From Lagopus muta (lineage: Eukaryota; Chordata; Aves; Galliformes; Phasianidae): DNA of 64,000 nucleotides. The notes below the pieces were generated by a model that worked only from the letters and a program-made list of their open reading frames with translations, ran no database searches and was not told the origin of the DNA. Shown here in pieces: positions 49,963-62,853 of this stretch. Each line of letters opens with the position of its first letter. Within the stretch, counting starts at the first letter, position 1. The DNA is taken from NCBI RefSeq assembly GCF_023343835.1, contig NC_064440.1, forward strand, positions 34,169,537 to 34,233,536. Reading direction: 5' to 3'. Position numbers and translations under genes: made by a program.

Positions 49963-52376
49963 TGTCCCACTCAGAGGGCTGGGATGTGAGCTGGGGGGCA
50001 CACAGCAGCAGCGCTGTTCAGGATGGGACCCTGCTGGAGCCCTCCTCAGGAAGGTATTTTGGTATGGACCCAGCAGCTCCACAGTTCTCTGGCTGCTGGT
50101 GCAGCTATTTAATTTAAGCCACAAAGCTATTTATTCTGTCAGAACACTGCGCTTTTATTAGCCATTTATTTACAGTATGTGGCATTCCCCGCGTGCACGA
50201 CCTGCTCACGAGCACAGAAGGAGGCTATTTATTTTGGAGTCTTGTCTAATTTACACTAACTGTGGATCAGGGACCCATAAAAAGGCTGGCAAGCAAAGCA
50301 GAGCCAGGCTGTGGGCTCTGGCTACATGGCCACGACAAGGCACCATTCATCACTCACCCATAAACACGCTGAGATGGCCGTGGCCTGGGAGCAGATCTGG
50401 CCAAGGTGGGTCTGTTTTTTAATGCTTGCTGCACAAATAGGTGTGTGTTGGCTGCCTTGGGTTGCTCCATGTGCATGAAAGTGCCATTGCTACAGCAGGG
50501 AGCTTTTACAAGCCGCACGTCACTGCAGCCAGCCTCCTTGCTTTGTCCATGAAGACACAACTCCAAGTGCCCAAGGCAATTTAGAGCTCAGTTTCCATCT
50601 ACTGAAAGTACAGAAGGGGGAGAGGCGCAGCCACGTTTCAACCTACGAGAGCAAAAAATAAAGAACGTGATGATTAGGAACTGTTCTACAGCATTTCCTT
50701 CTGCAGCACCCCAAAGCATTCTCAGGGAACCCTGCAGTGCCAAACTTCTGAGCAGAGCGACAAATAATCACTGTTTAGCAGCTTTTTGTAATCCACCCAA
50801 TGGTTTTTAAATAAACTGGATGGAAAATAATGGAGATTTCAGGCCCTGGAACCCATTACTCTTGCATGCCAAGAGCAATGCCACTAAGTGCAACAAGGAC
50901 CCTGAAGTTAATGAAATTCCTGCCTGAGCAAACTTCTGTCATGCTGTTCAGTAAAATGACTTTGTGCATCATAAAAGCAACATCACTCAAACTGTTAAAA
51001 TGCCCTCTGTGTAACGTAAGGCGAAGGCACAGGAGGAATGTATTTGTTAAATTACATATAACCGGTCATATATATTTAAAATATATCTTTATTAGGTTAC
51101 TGGAGGTTGTTGAGTTTAAAGCACGATGGTGGATTGATCAACTGCTGTGCCAGTGAAACAAGTCTCCCGTTTGAATAGAAGGCTGAAAAATTTTAACTGA
51201 TTTCCATACAGAACAGCAATCCATCACCCCACCACGCCTGGAAAGGTTCCATTTCTAGAGCAGCTTTCTGTGAAAGTGCTTCATTGACAGTCAAATGAAT
51301 AAATAGCTCAACCACTTCAAAGTCCCCAAAGGAGCATTTGTTTGAAGAAGGCATTTTTGACAACAGCATCCACCCTGTTTCCAGAATTCCTCATAATCCT
51401 CCACACTGACTGAAGCTCTGTTTTGCATGAGAAGAGAATTGTAGGGAAAAAAAAAAAAAGCCTTCCAGACGGCTCTAATTAAGATTTGTCCTGATTAAAC
51501 ACATTTCCAGAGCTGGATTTTTGAAGTCCTACCCTCAGTCCAAGCGGAACCAGCTGCAAGTCGAATGTGGACTGAACTTGTGAGCTTTACTGGCCTTTGG
51601 ATGTCTGTGCAGGGGATGGAGTTTGGCTGCTGGCATCTCACCTGCTGCATCCTGCACTATGCCAGAGGATGCACGGGACCGACTTCACTTCTGCTGGATG
51701 AAGGCTGGAAGGTCTGGGAATGCACATCTGAAGGGCTGACTGACTCATTTCAACCTCCACTCTCCCCCTCCTTGAAGTTTTTAAAGAATTTAGCTGGAAT
51801 TTATTTTCGAGATCAGCTACGTGCAGTGCCTGTGAGTAATCTACCCTGGCTACCTCCAGGCATCATTTATCATTTTCCCCGCTCCTTCGTTAGTGGAGCT
51901 GCCCATAAAAGATCCAACAAGCCAGCAACTTGTTGTGCCAGTTCACATCCACAAAGCAGGTGAGACCAGAGCTTCATCTTGGGCATATTTGGAGCTTTCA
52001 CTGCTTTTGGACCAAAACCCCCAGGACCAGCAGCAAAGCTGTTGATACACACCGATCACAGAAACAAAATCGTCCCCCTTGGAGGATGCTGGTATGCTGT
52101 TGAGCAACAAAGGCATGGAAAGTATTTCCAATTGCAGGTTGCAGGGAGGTTTCTTGGAAGCAATCACTTCGCTGGTCTGATTCACTGACATAAACCTGGA
52201 GGGCTCGCTGTGTTTCATCTCCCAGCTGCAGCTGTCACCTCCTAGGTTACGCCTGGCTCCTGACTGAGCACTGTGCAGACCCATGGGTGCAGCAGGGGCC
52301 TTGCAGTGGTCCTAAAGCATCCCACTGAGAGGCAAGCACCCCAAAATCTCAGCACTGTGTGAATTCAATCTTAGAA
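49963..52376. other. non-coding stretch, nothing recognised
   Basis: Intergenic sequence with AT-rich words near 51040-51095 and a run of 13 A near 51450. An open frame of 132 codons at 51565-51963 has no recognisable homology. Confidence 0.5.
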
Positions 52377-52690
52377 TAGAACCATAGAATCACAGAATGG
52401 CCTGGGTTGAAAAGGACCACAATTGGGTTGGGACTGATGAGTATCAGTCCCAACCCCCTGCTGTGTGCAGGGTCACCAACCAGCAGCCCAGGCTGCCCAG
52501 AGCCACATCCAGCCTGGCCTTGAATGCCTGCAGGGATGGGGCATCCACAGCCTCCTTGGGCAGCCTGTTCCAGTGCCTCCCCACCCTCTGGGGGAAAAAT
52601 CTTCCTCCTAATATCCAACCTAAACCTCCCCTGTCTCAGTTTAAAACCATTCCCCCTTGTCCCATCCACCTTGTAAACAGTTGTTTACAT
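52377..52690 (-). mobile_element. CR1 LINE 3' region, relatively young copy
   Basis: The plus strand shows ACCATAGAATCACAGAATGG and GGCTGCCCAGAGCCACATCC, then CTTGAATGCCTGCAGGGATG, CCTGTTCCAGTGCCTCCCCA and TTCCTCCTAATATCCAACCT, ending at CCTTGTAAACAGTTG. It is the best preserved CR1 in the window. It carries a 32-base palindrome at 52425-52456 that the CR1 consensus does not have. Confidence 0.95.
52425..52456. repeat. perfect 14-base inverted repeat inside CR1
   Basis: GGGTTGGGACTGAT (52425-52438), loop GAGT, then ATCAGTCCCAACCC (52443-52456). The right arm corresponds to the expected CR1 text; the left arm replaces or adds to it. Confidence 0.95.
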
Positions 52691-54480
52691 GCTCCCTGAG
52701 CTGTGTGTTACTCACCTCTCATTGCACTCCAGCCTCCATCCTCAGGCACTGCCCTATTGCTCTGCACACCCACCCTAGGGCTTGAAAAATACGAGCTGTC
52801 AAGAGCAGGCAGATGGAAAAACACCAGCAGGAGGGTGGCCAGCTGATGTCTTTAACACCTGTGGAGGTGTCAGCCCAGAGGATGGGTGGAGGGATGGACA
52901 CCGTGTGCCTGAGATCACAGCACAGCCATCTCACCATGAGCCCCACTCCCCTCACAGGCATCTCTCCAACACACCATATTTTTTGCCAAGGGCTTAAACC
53001 ACCGGCAGTTCTTTTCACAGTCTTCTCCATCACCTCTGAAAATACCCGAGGCTGATCTTGAGCGGATATCAGAGCTCAGAGAATAGTTTTAGAAGGCAGA
53101 GGAAGGGAGACTGTCAAAAACAGAAAGAAACAAGAATGGGGCAGAAGCCTCCTGGAGAAGGTCGTGCACAGGTGGTGACAATTGTGCCAAGCACCTGTGA
53201 CCTGGTGATGCCCCAATGCATGGCCAAGAGGTAGCTCACCCAGCCCACCCTCACCATGCCTCACAACCCATCTGCCTCCCCCTCTTTTTGCAGGGGGCTG
53301 GTGGTGCCTCGCTTGTTTCCAACACTTGCCTGTTCTTTAAGGTTTGCCAGCAAGTTATGAAGTCCTTATGAGCTCAGTCTGCAGCTAGGGTTAGTCCAAG
53401 TCCAGGGCTGACTCAGACGTGGGCTGGAAATGAGGGAAATTGAGAAAATGGGTGTGTGCTTGTGTAGAAATGAAAAAGCATAATTGCTTCTGCCCCTCCC
53501 AATCACTGTCCCATTGCCCTGCCTTGTGTCAGGCCCCAGACGTCTCAGGAATGTCTGGGCTTGCAATGGTCATGGCTCCAATAAGCCTCCCAGGAGCCCA
53601 GCCGAAGAAGGCACGTGCTTCCTCTCAGTGTGCAAAAACACAGATGAGGACAACTTGGAGACCAGAGACAATCATCAAGGGTGATGAAGGGCTAAGAAGC
53701 CGTGATTTACAAGAGATGGCTGTGTTTTAGTCTAGGCCAGGACAGCAGGCAGAGGGGCACGATAGCAGCTTTCCAGCATGGAAAAGCTGTCATGGAAGGG
53801 CTGCTACAGGGAGCTGGTCACAGCTGAGACATACTCTGGGTTATGCCACCTCAAAAAGGCATTGAGAGTGAAGGCGTTAGGGAAGACTGGGTCTGGATGA
53901 AGAGCAGCTAGGGACACCGTGACAACTTGGTACCCCCAGGCCCTGTCCCTGAATTTGCTTCTCCTTGGTATAAACAAAGTCTTTCCTTCTCATCCTGGGT
54001 TACGTCTGCCCTGCACCACCGGAAAGCTGCAAACAGACCCATTTTGTGTGTCCAGCTTTCTGCCTCATTTACCTTCCTGCCCCAGCAACCAGAGGACTGC
54101 AGCTCTTCAGGGCCGACTTTGGAGGACTTTGCAAACCGTTATCTCACGAGGGGTTGTTTTGCTCCATTCCCTTTTAAAAACAGGGAGCACATGTGGCATT
54201 CTGTGAAGCAGATGGCTGGCTTGGCGCTCAGGCTGCCTGGACCCATCATCTCCCATGCACACACACACACATACACGTGCTTTCAGCAGTGCTGGGGATC
54301 ACGACCTTGCAGATGGTCTGGGCAAACTCTGTGCGGGACAGATAGATGGATGGATGAGGGGAATGCTCCGGGTCATTCCAAGCGTTTGGTATTCCAGGAA
54401 TCTGGGGGGATAAAGGGCTTCATCTCGGGAGGATTTGTGATGAAATAACTGCAGGAGTTCCAGAGGGGATGTTTCACACC
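52691..54480. other. non-coding stretch, simple repeats only
   Basis: It includes an AC repeat at about 54257-54276 and GATG units near 54341-54356. Long chance frames occur because GC content is moderate. No gene was recognised. Confidence 0.5.
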
Positions 54481-54987
54481 TCAGATGAAAGTCAGCAGTG
54501 TGTGGACACTGGAAAAGGCTCCAGAGAGGGCAGAGGAGGGGGTAAAGTTGGTTCTGGGGAGCATTGAGGTCATGGATGGGGATTTGCTTTTCTCCTCCCC
54601 TCTTCCTTTGCTCTTGAGCTTGGCAACCAGAGAGAGACGCCCAGACCAGATGTCCAAGGCTGCAGGATATGACCCTTGGCTGTGCCGAGCATCATCGTCC
54701 TCTCTGCCCCAATCCCCAGGTCCCCGTATCAGGGTCATGGACGGGTTGTCCTGATCTGGCCCAGATTTGCAAGGCTGGGTCCAGAAGGAGGGGCCAGCAT
54801 GGGATGCAGCTGAGTGGGCTGCTGTCCAGGTGGGTGCAGCTGGGGGAAGTTTGTTTTGCAAAGCTGCTACTTGTCCTGAGGTTATTAAAGGCACGCTTAG
54901 TGCATTATCATCTATTTGGGACCGTGCTGGTGGGCCAAGCATCACTGCAAAGGCAAGAAGAGGTGCTTTTGCAGCCTTTAATAACAT
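54481..54987 (-). other. open frame of unknown nature, 168 codons from an ATG, downstream of promoter-like sequence
   Basis: I do not recognise this product. The frame begins with an ATG at 54987 and reads MLLKAAKAPLLAFAVMLGPP, has an N-terminal hydrophobic stretch (about residues 1-20), then a polar segment with SQIDDNALSVPLITSGQVAA, and becomes serine/proline-rich and low in pattern towards the stop. It follows a TATA-like box, a short leader with a consensus donor and a nearby acceptor on the same strand. Those signals are the only reason for listing it. It could equally be chance, a non-coding RNA, or a decayed retroelement. No further exon was found. Confidence 0.2.
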
Positions 54988-55062
54988 AATTCTAAACACC
55001 CCAGGGTATATCCACAGCCTAAAGTGGGTAACTTGTATGCATAATCAATGAATATTAAGATA

Positions 55063-55222
55063 CTATAATTACAAAATAAAGAAGAGAGTTAGGCAAAGCG
55101 GATCACAGTAACAAAAAGAGAATAAATAGAAAGCTTACCTGTATCCTGGGCTCACTTACAAAACTCCAGCAGAGCACATCTCCGGGAGAGATCCTTCCCC
55201 ACTGGTAGCCAGCTCTTAAATA
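55063..55222 (-). promoter_or_regulatory. promoter-like or LTR-like segment with a possible mini-intron
   Basis: On the minus strand, TATTTAAG (55215-55222) is followed by a GC-richer leader and the donor ACAG|GTAAGC at 55138/55139. About 50 bases on come the branch-like CTAAC, a T-rich tract and the acceptor TTATAG at 55063. The implied intron would be 76 bases. Such a layout occurs in LTRs of endogenous retroviruses and in compact genes. I could not define LTR ends (TG...CA), a poly(A) signal or a primer-binding site. Confidence 0.3.
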
Positions 55223-58200
55223 GGTCTAGGAATTGTCTTCACCTGTGCTCCTCTGGCTGACTCATGGCTCACTTCAGGTGATCAATCAGAGGTTCAGGCC
55301 GTGACTGAGCAGCTCCCATACAGTATAAGTACATGGAGAGATTATATGTAATAGTTTCATAGATCACATTGCTTTCTTGTTTGTGTTGCCCTCTCTGTGT
55401 TTCGTTCATTGCCTTGTTTTTCTTTTGCTTTCTGTCTGCAGCATCTTGGCTGTAGGGCCAACACCCCTCATTTTATCCACGGAACAATTAGCCTTTATTT
55501 GGTAAGAATTTAGAAACATTGCATATTTTGCTGTTGCTTTTCCAGTAGCTAATATCCCCTGTTTAACTACATTCCTTCTAAAATAAAAGAGTCACAGTAC
55601 AGCACAGCGGGTGGCTGGAAGGTAGCATCCATCCCCAGCCTTCGGTAGGGCTGCAGTGCTTGGTAACAAAACCAAGGGCCCTCTTCCCATCCTCACTGCC
55701 AGGGAAATGAGATTTCAGGAGCTGGCCAGGACCCAGGGCTAAATGCAGCTCTGTAAAAGAGTTGAGAAGCTCCTGTGAATGAAACTCAGGGAAAAAGGCT
55801 GCCTCCGAGCCAGTCCTGGCAGAGAGGAACCTACCTCTGAATGGGGCTTTTCCCTCGTGTTTTCCTTCTGGCATCCTTCTAATATGACAGCAATTAAAAG
55901 CCCTGAAAAATGGATGGAAACAATTTGGAAGAGGTCTCTATTAGATTTGCTCTCATTAGCACTGCAGGCTATTTTTTCAGCTGCTAATTGACAGCTGCCT
56001 TCCATATGCAGCATCAAAAGCCCCAAGACATTACACCAGGGGTAATTTTAACCTGGACTGTCTCTTTGGGAACACTGAGGACCACGAGAAAAGCAACATG
56101 GAGCACACCACAGCCAAGGGAATGCTGAATGCCTTGAGAAAGCCATGGGTCCCTCAAAACTTCAAGAGGAACCTTAAAGGAAGGGGTTTCCTAGACTGGG
56201 TTTTTTGTTCTAGGAGATGGAGAGCTCCTACAGAAGCATAATTCTAGCAGGAAGGTGAAAATCCACAGAAGTGGGCTGGCCAGCAGAGCCAAAGCCTGGA
56301 TCTGTAAGAGAGACAGAGATGCCTGGACGGATGTTCAGACCCCAGGATGCCACAGAGCGAGCAGGAGAGCTTGGAAACATGATGCAGAGCTGTGTGCTCG
56401 GGATATTTATGCTTGCAACCTTGGAAAGGACTGGAAAGCTAACAGCTCTGTGTGCCAGGGCGGGCATTTGTTGTTTAAACAAATCATTCATGAGCTGTTG
56501 GGTTTCCTTTAGCAAAGCCTTCTTGGCACCAGACCCAGACTTGTTAGGAGAGCTGGCTCCAAGACTTGTATGGAAAGCATAGAAGACGTTCTCAGGTTTT
56601 GGCACAGGGGATCTCTTGCCTTGGGTCGAGGATAAAGCCAACACTGTGCCATTGCAGGGTGCCCTGCATCTGGCTGGCATCGCCTTGGATGGAAGCTTTG
56701 CTCTGGCTTTTCTTCTAGCTGGAGACTGCCGTGCATTAAGGCTATTTAGCTATTAGATGGAGACGCTATTGCTCTGAAGAAGTCATTCCTTGGGCACGAG
56801 GAAACAATGATGGTTTCCCCAAACTGAGGGCAGGGAGTTATCTGAAACACAAATAACCACTACAGGCCACTGTTTCTATTAAAGATAAATATGTGAGAGA
56901 TCAAGTTCTACAGCTAACTTAGCTAATAGCTGGCTACGCAGCTGACATCTCTACATAAGCTCGCCCCTAAATAACTGAGCTTCAGAGCTGGCCAGGAGTT
57001 CCCCATTGAAATAGCTCTTTCGGGTAGACAAAAGCAATTTCTGCAGAGCCCACAGTCCTAACAACATTAAATTTCAGTTGGGTTTCCTTGGGATGAAAGC
57101 CCTGCAGATTGAAGAGCTTAACCAAGATGTTGAGTCTTCGCCAGTGTACAATGAGTACAGCGTTAACCAGAATCTCTAAAAATGTGGCCTTGCTGCTATC
57201 CATAAGCTGTTATCCTGGCTACATTCAGACTCGATTTCCCATGATACTTTCCATATTCCCACTTACCTGGGTGCCATAGGCCATGGACCGATGGCCTGTT
57301 GGGACAGATAGCCTTGAGAAGCCTATCCATAGCCTTGAGAAGACCAAGACCTACATCTAAATCAGTTGAAGGTTACAACACAGGAATCATATATTGGTTC
57401 AGTATAGCTGCCAAGTAGGAAATTACTGTTATTTTAAAAGATACAAGCAACCAGCAACAGGAAGAGGAATCAGAAGATGTTTTTTGAGTACAGATGGTTT
57501 CATTTGGTGTTCAGGAGCACAGGATATCATCCCTCCACTGTGTACATGTCCATACGGATCAGTTAAATGGATTTAGGATATGAGTTCTCTGTCTTCTGGA
57601 TATCTTGGTGTAAATTCCCATATGGATGCTTTTATCCTGGTACACAAGTACCTTCCACTGTGCAGATAATCTCATTTGGGGGAATTTAAAATGAGACTCT
57701 ACTCCTGCCCTGGAATAACCATTCTTCTGGGGGAATCTACCCACACAATCCAACTGGGTTATCTGCCAGCATAAGAAAGAAAAGAGCTTTTGGAACTATG
57801 CTATGCTGGGCTGACTCGTACACCGCTGAGCATCCCTGGGTGTCCAGCATGGATATGTGGATAAATTCTTCCCAGTATCCAATTTAGCTTCACTTGAGGC
57901 TGGATGGGCAGTGGGAGAAGGACTGGGCTCTGGCCCCATCTCCATTGCTTGTGACCTAGGTGGGTCACCACCAGGCTGCTTTCCCATCTGTGAGATGGGG
58001 ACAAGAAAGTGTCATAGCAGAGTTAGCTGGGTTTTTAATAGAGGCCTCTGGCTGAGATGTTGAAACAGCCCAGGGGATTGAGAAGCCCATTTATTCTGTA
58101 CAATTCAAAGCAGGCAAATGACTCAGATTTCCTTGACACTTTTGAACATTAAAGTTAGAAAAAAGCTTTCTCTAAAGCATTTGTCTTGAGGGAAGCAGCC

Positions 58201-61200
58201 ACTGGAATATGAGTCTTTCTTTTTCCAAGTACAAACGAGAGCAAATTACCAGTGGAGCCAAAATGGGGTGGGTTTTTTTTTTTCCTGGTTTGACTTTTAC
58301 ATTGAAACACATCAGATACAGATCTGAACATCAACTGCTCTGCACGCAATATTTGTGGTAGGAAAGCAGCCGATGCAATGGTCAGAAGGAAACATTTTGA
58401 CTATATGGGATGGAAATGTTTCCATAATTTCCTGTTGAAACCATAGGTGAAATTGATACATTTTCCCAAAATGTTTGGATTTCATTAAATTGCCATTGTT
58501 GGCCAGCTCCAATAGCAGCAACAGTGTGGGTTTGGTTTAAACAGCCAATCAGACAGAAAAAATTTTCTCCAGCATTGCCACATATTACTTCCTAGGCTTG
58601 GTAAGGAAGGGAGTGAAGGACAAGACACAAGAAGGCCTGTCCTAGGCTGGGGAGCAGGGGAAAGCTGCAGGAAGGCACCTTGCAATAGGGCCAGGGATTG
58701 GGATGCTCCAGTGCAGGTTGGTAATTAATTGCGCCATTCTAATTCAGGACAGCTGAAATACAGAGGCAACAGAGGGCATTTAATGGGCAGTAGGAAAGCA
58801 CTGTGAAAAGGGAGACTGTGGAGTGAGGAAGAAGATAAAAATGAAGCAGAAGGAATGCTCACATTTCTTGGCTTTTTATCCATATGCTGAAAATATTTGA
58901 TCCCACACAGGGGCAGAGAACTGAACTGTATAAACTCTTCCTTTGCTTCCAGCCCTGTTTTTAAAGGCAAAATGAATACATCTTGTTTTCATTCTGACTT
59001 TTACAAAATCTGATATGGTTCTACGACTTCATTAAAAAGACATTTGGAAACAAACAAACGCAAGGCTTGACCAAAATCTTTATAAGCTAATTTCTCTCCT
59101 GGAAAGATTTCATTTTGACAAAGGGGAGTTTACCAAAGGGGAAAAAATAAATCACTCCCTTGGAAAGCGTTCAAGCTGCTCTTGTTTTCCTCTGCTTGTT
59201 GTTTACTGCACGCTCAGACATAGCAGCAACACCAAGGCTGTGCTTTTAAATCAGTGCCAAGTTGACCCCTTAACCACCTATAGACCTTGTGGCTGTGAAG
59301 ATAGACTTTAACCCAGGGTTGGCGTTGGCTGAGTGCAGAAACACTTCACCCAACTCTTCACGTGTTATTACTTCCTAATCAAAAGTCCATGACCACGTAG
59401 AACCCACAGTAAACCTTTCCCTCCAGCCAGAATGGGTGATGGTGATAATTAGTTCTCACCTGAGATAATTGTTCTTCTACAGGCCGTTGGTCTGATGTAT
59501 TGGAAACCCTAAAAAACAGAGAGTGAAAAGGAGACCAAGAGCTCCACTTGCTGATGTGAGAGAAGCCAAGTTGGGATGGATCACTTTCACTTGAATGCAA
59601 CGTTTTTAAAAGGAATTTGTGAGAGATACGCAGAGGGAAATTCCTAACAGCATAAAAGGGAAGAAGGGATGGCTCATAAAAGAGCGATTCCCTCTGTTTT
59701 TTTTGGCAGCCCAGCCAAGCTCCCCAAATGCAAGGTTGTAAAAGGACTCCACGCAGAGCAGAAGACAATAACAAGCAGGTGTTATGGAAAATGACCCTTC
59801 CCTGAGCAGATTTATTCCTGCCATCTCTTAAATCTGTTTCCAAGGAGCAGATGCAGCCTTAACCTCGAGTCCAACAGACATGTACAGGTGCTGTGTTTTG
59901 TGTTGGATCTCGTGTCCCTCTGCCAGCTCAGTGCCAACAGGTGTCACGCCATGGACACCTTCCCACCACCCCTGAGCTGAGCTCCTCACCACCTGGGGCA
60001 TCCAGTCACCAGGATATATAGCACAAGAGTATAGAAGCCAGTAGCTACCACCAAAAATAATGATGGGATGAGCTGAGATTTCTCCTATAAAGAAGCAGCC
60101 AGCCTTGCATAGAGGCTGGTTTTGAAACTAGCTCTTAATTTGCCTGCAGGCCACTCAGGCACATCTTCAACCCAGCACGAATAAGAAACATACAGAACAG
60201 ACAAACAAACAAAAAAAAAGCAACCCAAAATATGGTGGTGGGGAATATCCTGTCCTTGCACTGTGCAAAACTTGGTTATATTAGGCCACACTAATGAATG
60301 GAAATCTTCATAATCTGGTTCGTTTTTCCTTATGTCTGAGTTCCATGTTTTCAAACAAAATGTATCTTCAATTGGAACCAAGAAAGGCAAAGACCAGCCA
60401 AAATTAGCAACTTTGGCTTGGATTCGTGCTGCTATTTTCCAATAGTCTCTCCTCAAAACCACAAATTAGCGCTGTGTAACTTGAAAACAGACTTTGCAGA
60501 TGGGATCCTGATGGTGGGGATTTTCATGCAGGCTAAGGATGAGTCCTGCAACAGAGCAACATTTTGGAGGCTGGTTTTACACCTCTCCTTCCCTCTTGCC
60601 CAATTCCAGGCCTCCCCAGTTTTCGCTTCCAGGTTTTCTTGTCCTCCATCCTGGTTTTGCCAATGGCAATAACCTGCAACAGAGGGCGAAACCCTCCTCA
60701 AAGCTGAATGCTTCACTTCTCAGCTTTCTAGGATGGATTTCCAACCACTTCCTACTCAGCCTGGGCTGCTGATTGTTTTCCTGCAGCCTGTGGGGATTCC
60801 TTGTTCACGTGCAACACGTCTCCTTCTACAGCTGAGCAGTGGAAATAAAATAATAACCCGAAAACACAACCCAAACCCAACCACAAAACATTTCTTGGAG
60901 ACTTTTGCTGACCACAGCATCTCCTCAAGGTGGGATGAGGAAACGCAGAGAGGCTCCTGGTGGCACCTCCCCAGTTTCTCTGCAATCAAGAATTTAAACA
61001 TTTGTTATCTCCCACGCTTGGTGGTTCTGGTTCAGGTTCAGCTGTGAGCCAAGTTCAACTTCTGCTGATGGGGAAAACCCTGCGGTGCAGCCTGTGCTTG
61101 CTTTGACTTGTTGCACTCCTGTTGCTTTTTGCATAGGCAGGAAATCAAGCACGAAGGTGCTCAGCCCCTCGGCATCAGTCTCTTTTCCAGCAAACAGCCC

Positions 61201-62794
61201 TAATCCTCTCTGCTTGACACAGTTTGAATCTGTTTGACACAGCTGCTAAGATTGCACTCAAGTCACATTTAAGCGTGTGCTTAAACACTGCAGCATATTT
61301 AATGTTTGCACAAAGGTGTTGTGCAAGAGCTACTCACTCCAGGTCCCATCATTCTTAAGGATTTATGTGCTGACAGAGGTTAAATAGATGGAAAAGAAAC
61401 CACTGGGCCATTGAATCTAGAATAAAGCAATGATAGCACCTATAAATTAGGGCAGTAAAGGATTTGGACAGAAACAGCGATGTTAATTGCTGCAAGCTTG
61501 GCTAAAACACCCAGATGTAATGAGGGGTTTTTTTTTCTTTTTCTTCTTCTTAAAAACAACCAATTTCTGACATTCTGAACTTGCTTTTTGCTGAAAGGGG
61601 TAAGAACCATTTAGGGCTTTAAAGCAACGAGATGGTTTCATAATGACTAATCTTTGGAAAACATGGAAAATTTTGTTCAAATAAACCAAAAGGCTGCAGT
61701 AAGCCTTCAAACAAAGTCGAAATTAATCTGTCAGAAATGTTCTCTTTGGCTCCAAGAACTCGCGGAAATGAGGAAATTTAGAGTTTGGAACAAAAAGCTG
61801 AATTATTAGCCCAGGTAAGTGGTTAATGAGTGCTAAATATACATGTCAAGGAAAGATATACAAACTGAAAGTGGCACTTCTCAGAGATTATGTAGGGAGG
61901 GAATAACGATAAATTAAACCCATCAAGCTGCCCCTTGGCATAGCCCAGCATCATTAGAGGCAGCAAGCTGCAGTCTTGCTCCCATGGCTTTGCCCATTCC
62001 TCTCATTCTCATCTCCCTGCGCCCACAGCCGCCCATTGAATCTTACCTTCAGGGCTGAGGCCCGCAGGCAGTGGCCTTTCTGCTCCTATTTGTGTATTTT
62101 TACAGGGGTGAGGGATGGGTTGGAAGCACATATTGCCTTCTGCTGCTGGCTCGGATATCCCAGCTGCCACTGCATGGGCTCCATTGAACTGTGATTTATC
62201 TGCAGAGGAGTATGGGGGGATGCCCCAGTCACACTGTTTAAACCAGAGCTGCCAACCAGGCTCTCCTTTCAGCTCCCTGTGCCCCTGAGACTAAACAGGT
62301 TTGGGCTTAGCTGAAAGGCATTGCCCGTGCCAGGGGATTTGTCATCATCTCTTGAGCCTGGGGAATGCAGGACCCCAGCACAGGCACAGCTCCCGCTCGA
62401 AGGGGCTGAAGAACCTCAGGCGTTGTTTATTTTGGATGTTGGGAAATGGTAATAAATAAGGCCAAAAAGCAGCACGTGTGAGCACTGAGTCAGCTTTGGA
62501 TACCAGCAAAAGAGATGATCTCAGAGTGAATGGGACCTCACTAGGGCGGCGGGGCAGGACGTCACATCAGCCTCTAGGGAACATCTAACCCCAGACACAG
62601 AGCTTTGTGCTGGGCTTTGGTACCCTGATTTCATCCTGCTGCTGTCCTGTCCCTAAAGGAACATTTTTACTGCATTTGGTTTTCAGTCATCTGACAAATG
62701 TGGTGAAAGCTGCCTTCCCTGGGAGCAATTTCCAAGCTGGACAGCGTGCCATCTAGGCTTTTAACTTCTCCTTCCAGCCCTCCAGATTCTATTC
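55223..62794. other. non-coding flank, no gene recognised
   Basis: Intergenic sequence containing a 21-base tandem duplication at 57308-57342, short T runs (for example 58273-58283 and 61527-61535), and repeat-free AT-rich intervals such as 56900-57240 and 61430-61860. No transposon, RNA gene or exon was recognised. Confidence 0.55.
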
Positions 62795-62853
62795 ACAGAA
62801 TAGCTTGGGTTGGAAGGGACCTCAAAGATCATCCAGTTCCAAATCCCTACCCC
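62795..62853 (-). mobile_element. CR1 LINE 3' terminal fragment
   Basis: The plus strand reads TCACAGAATAGCTTGGGTTG, GAAGGGACCTCAAAGATCAT and CCAGTTCCAAATCCC, the reverse complement of the CR1 3' end. Minus orientation, only about 60 bases long. Confidence 0.88.
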
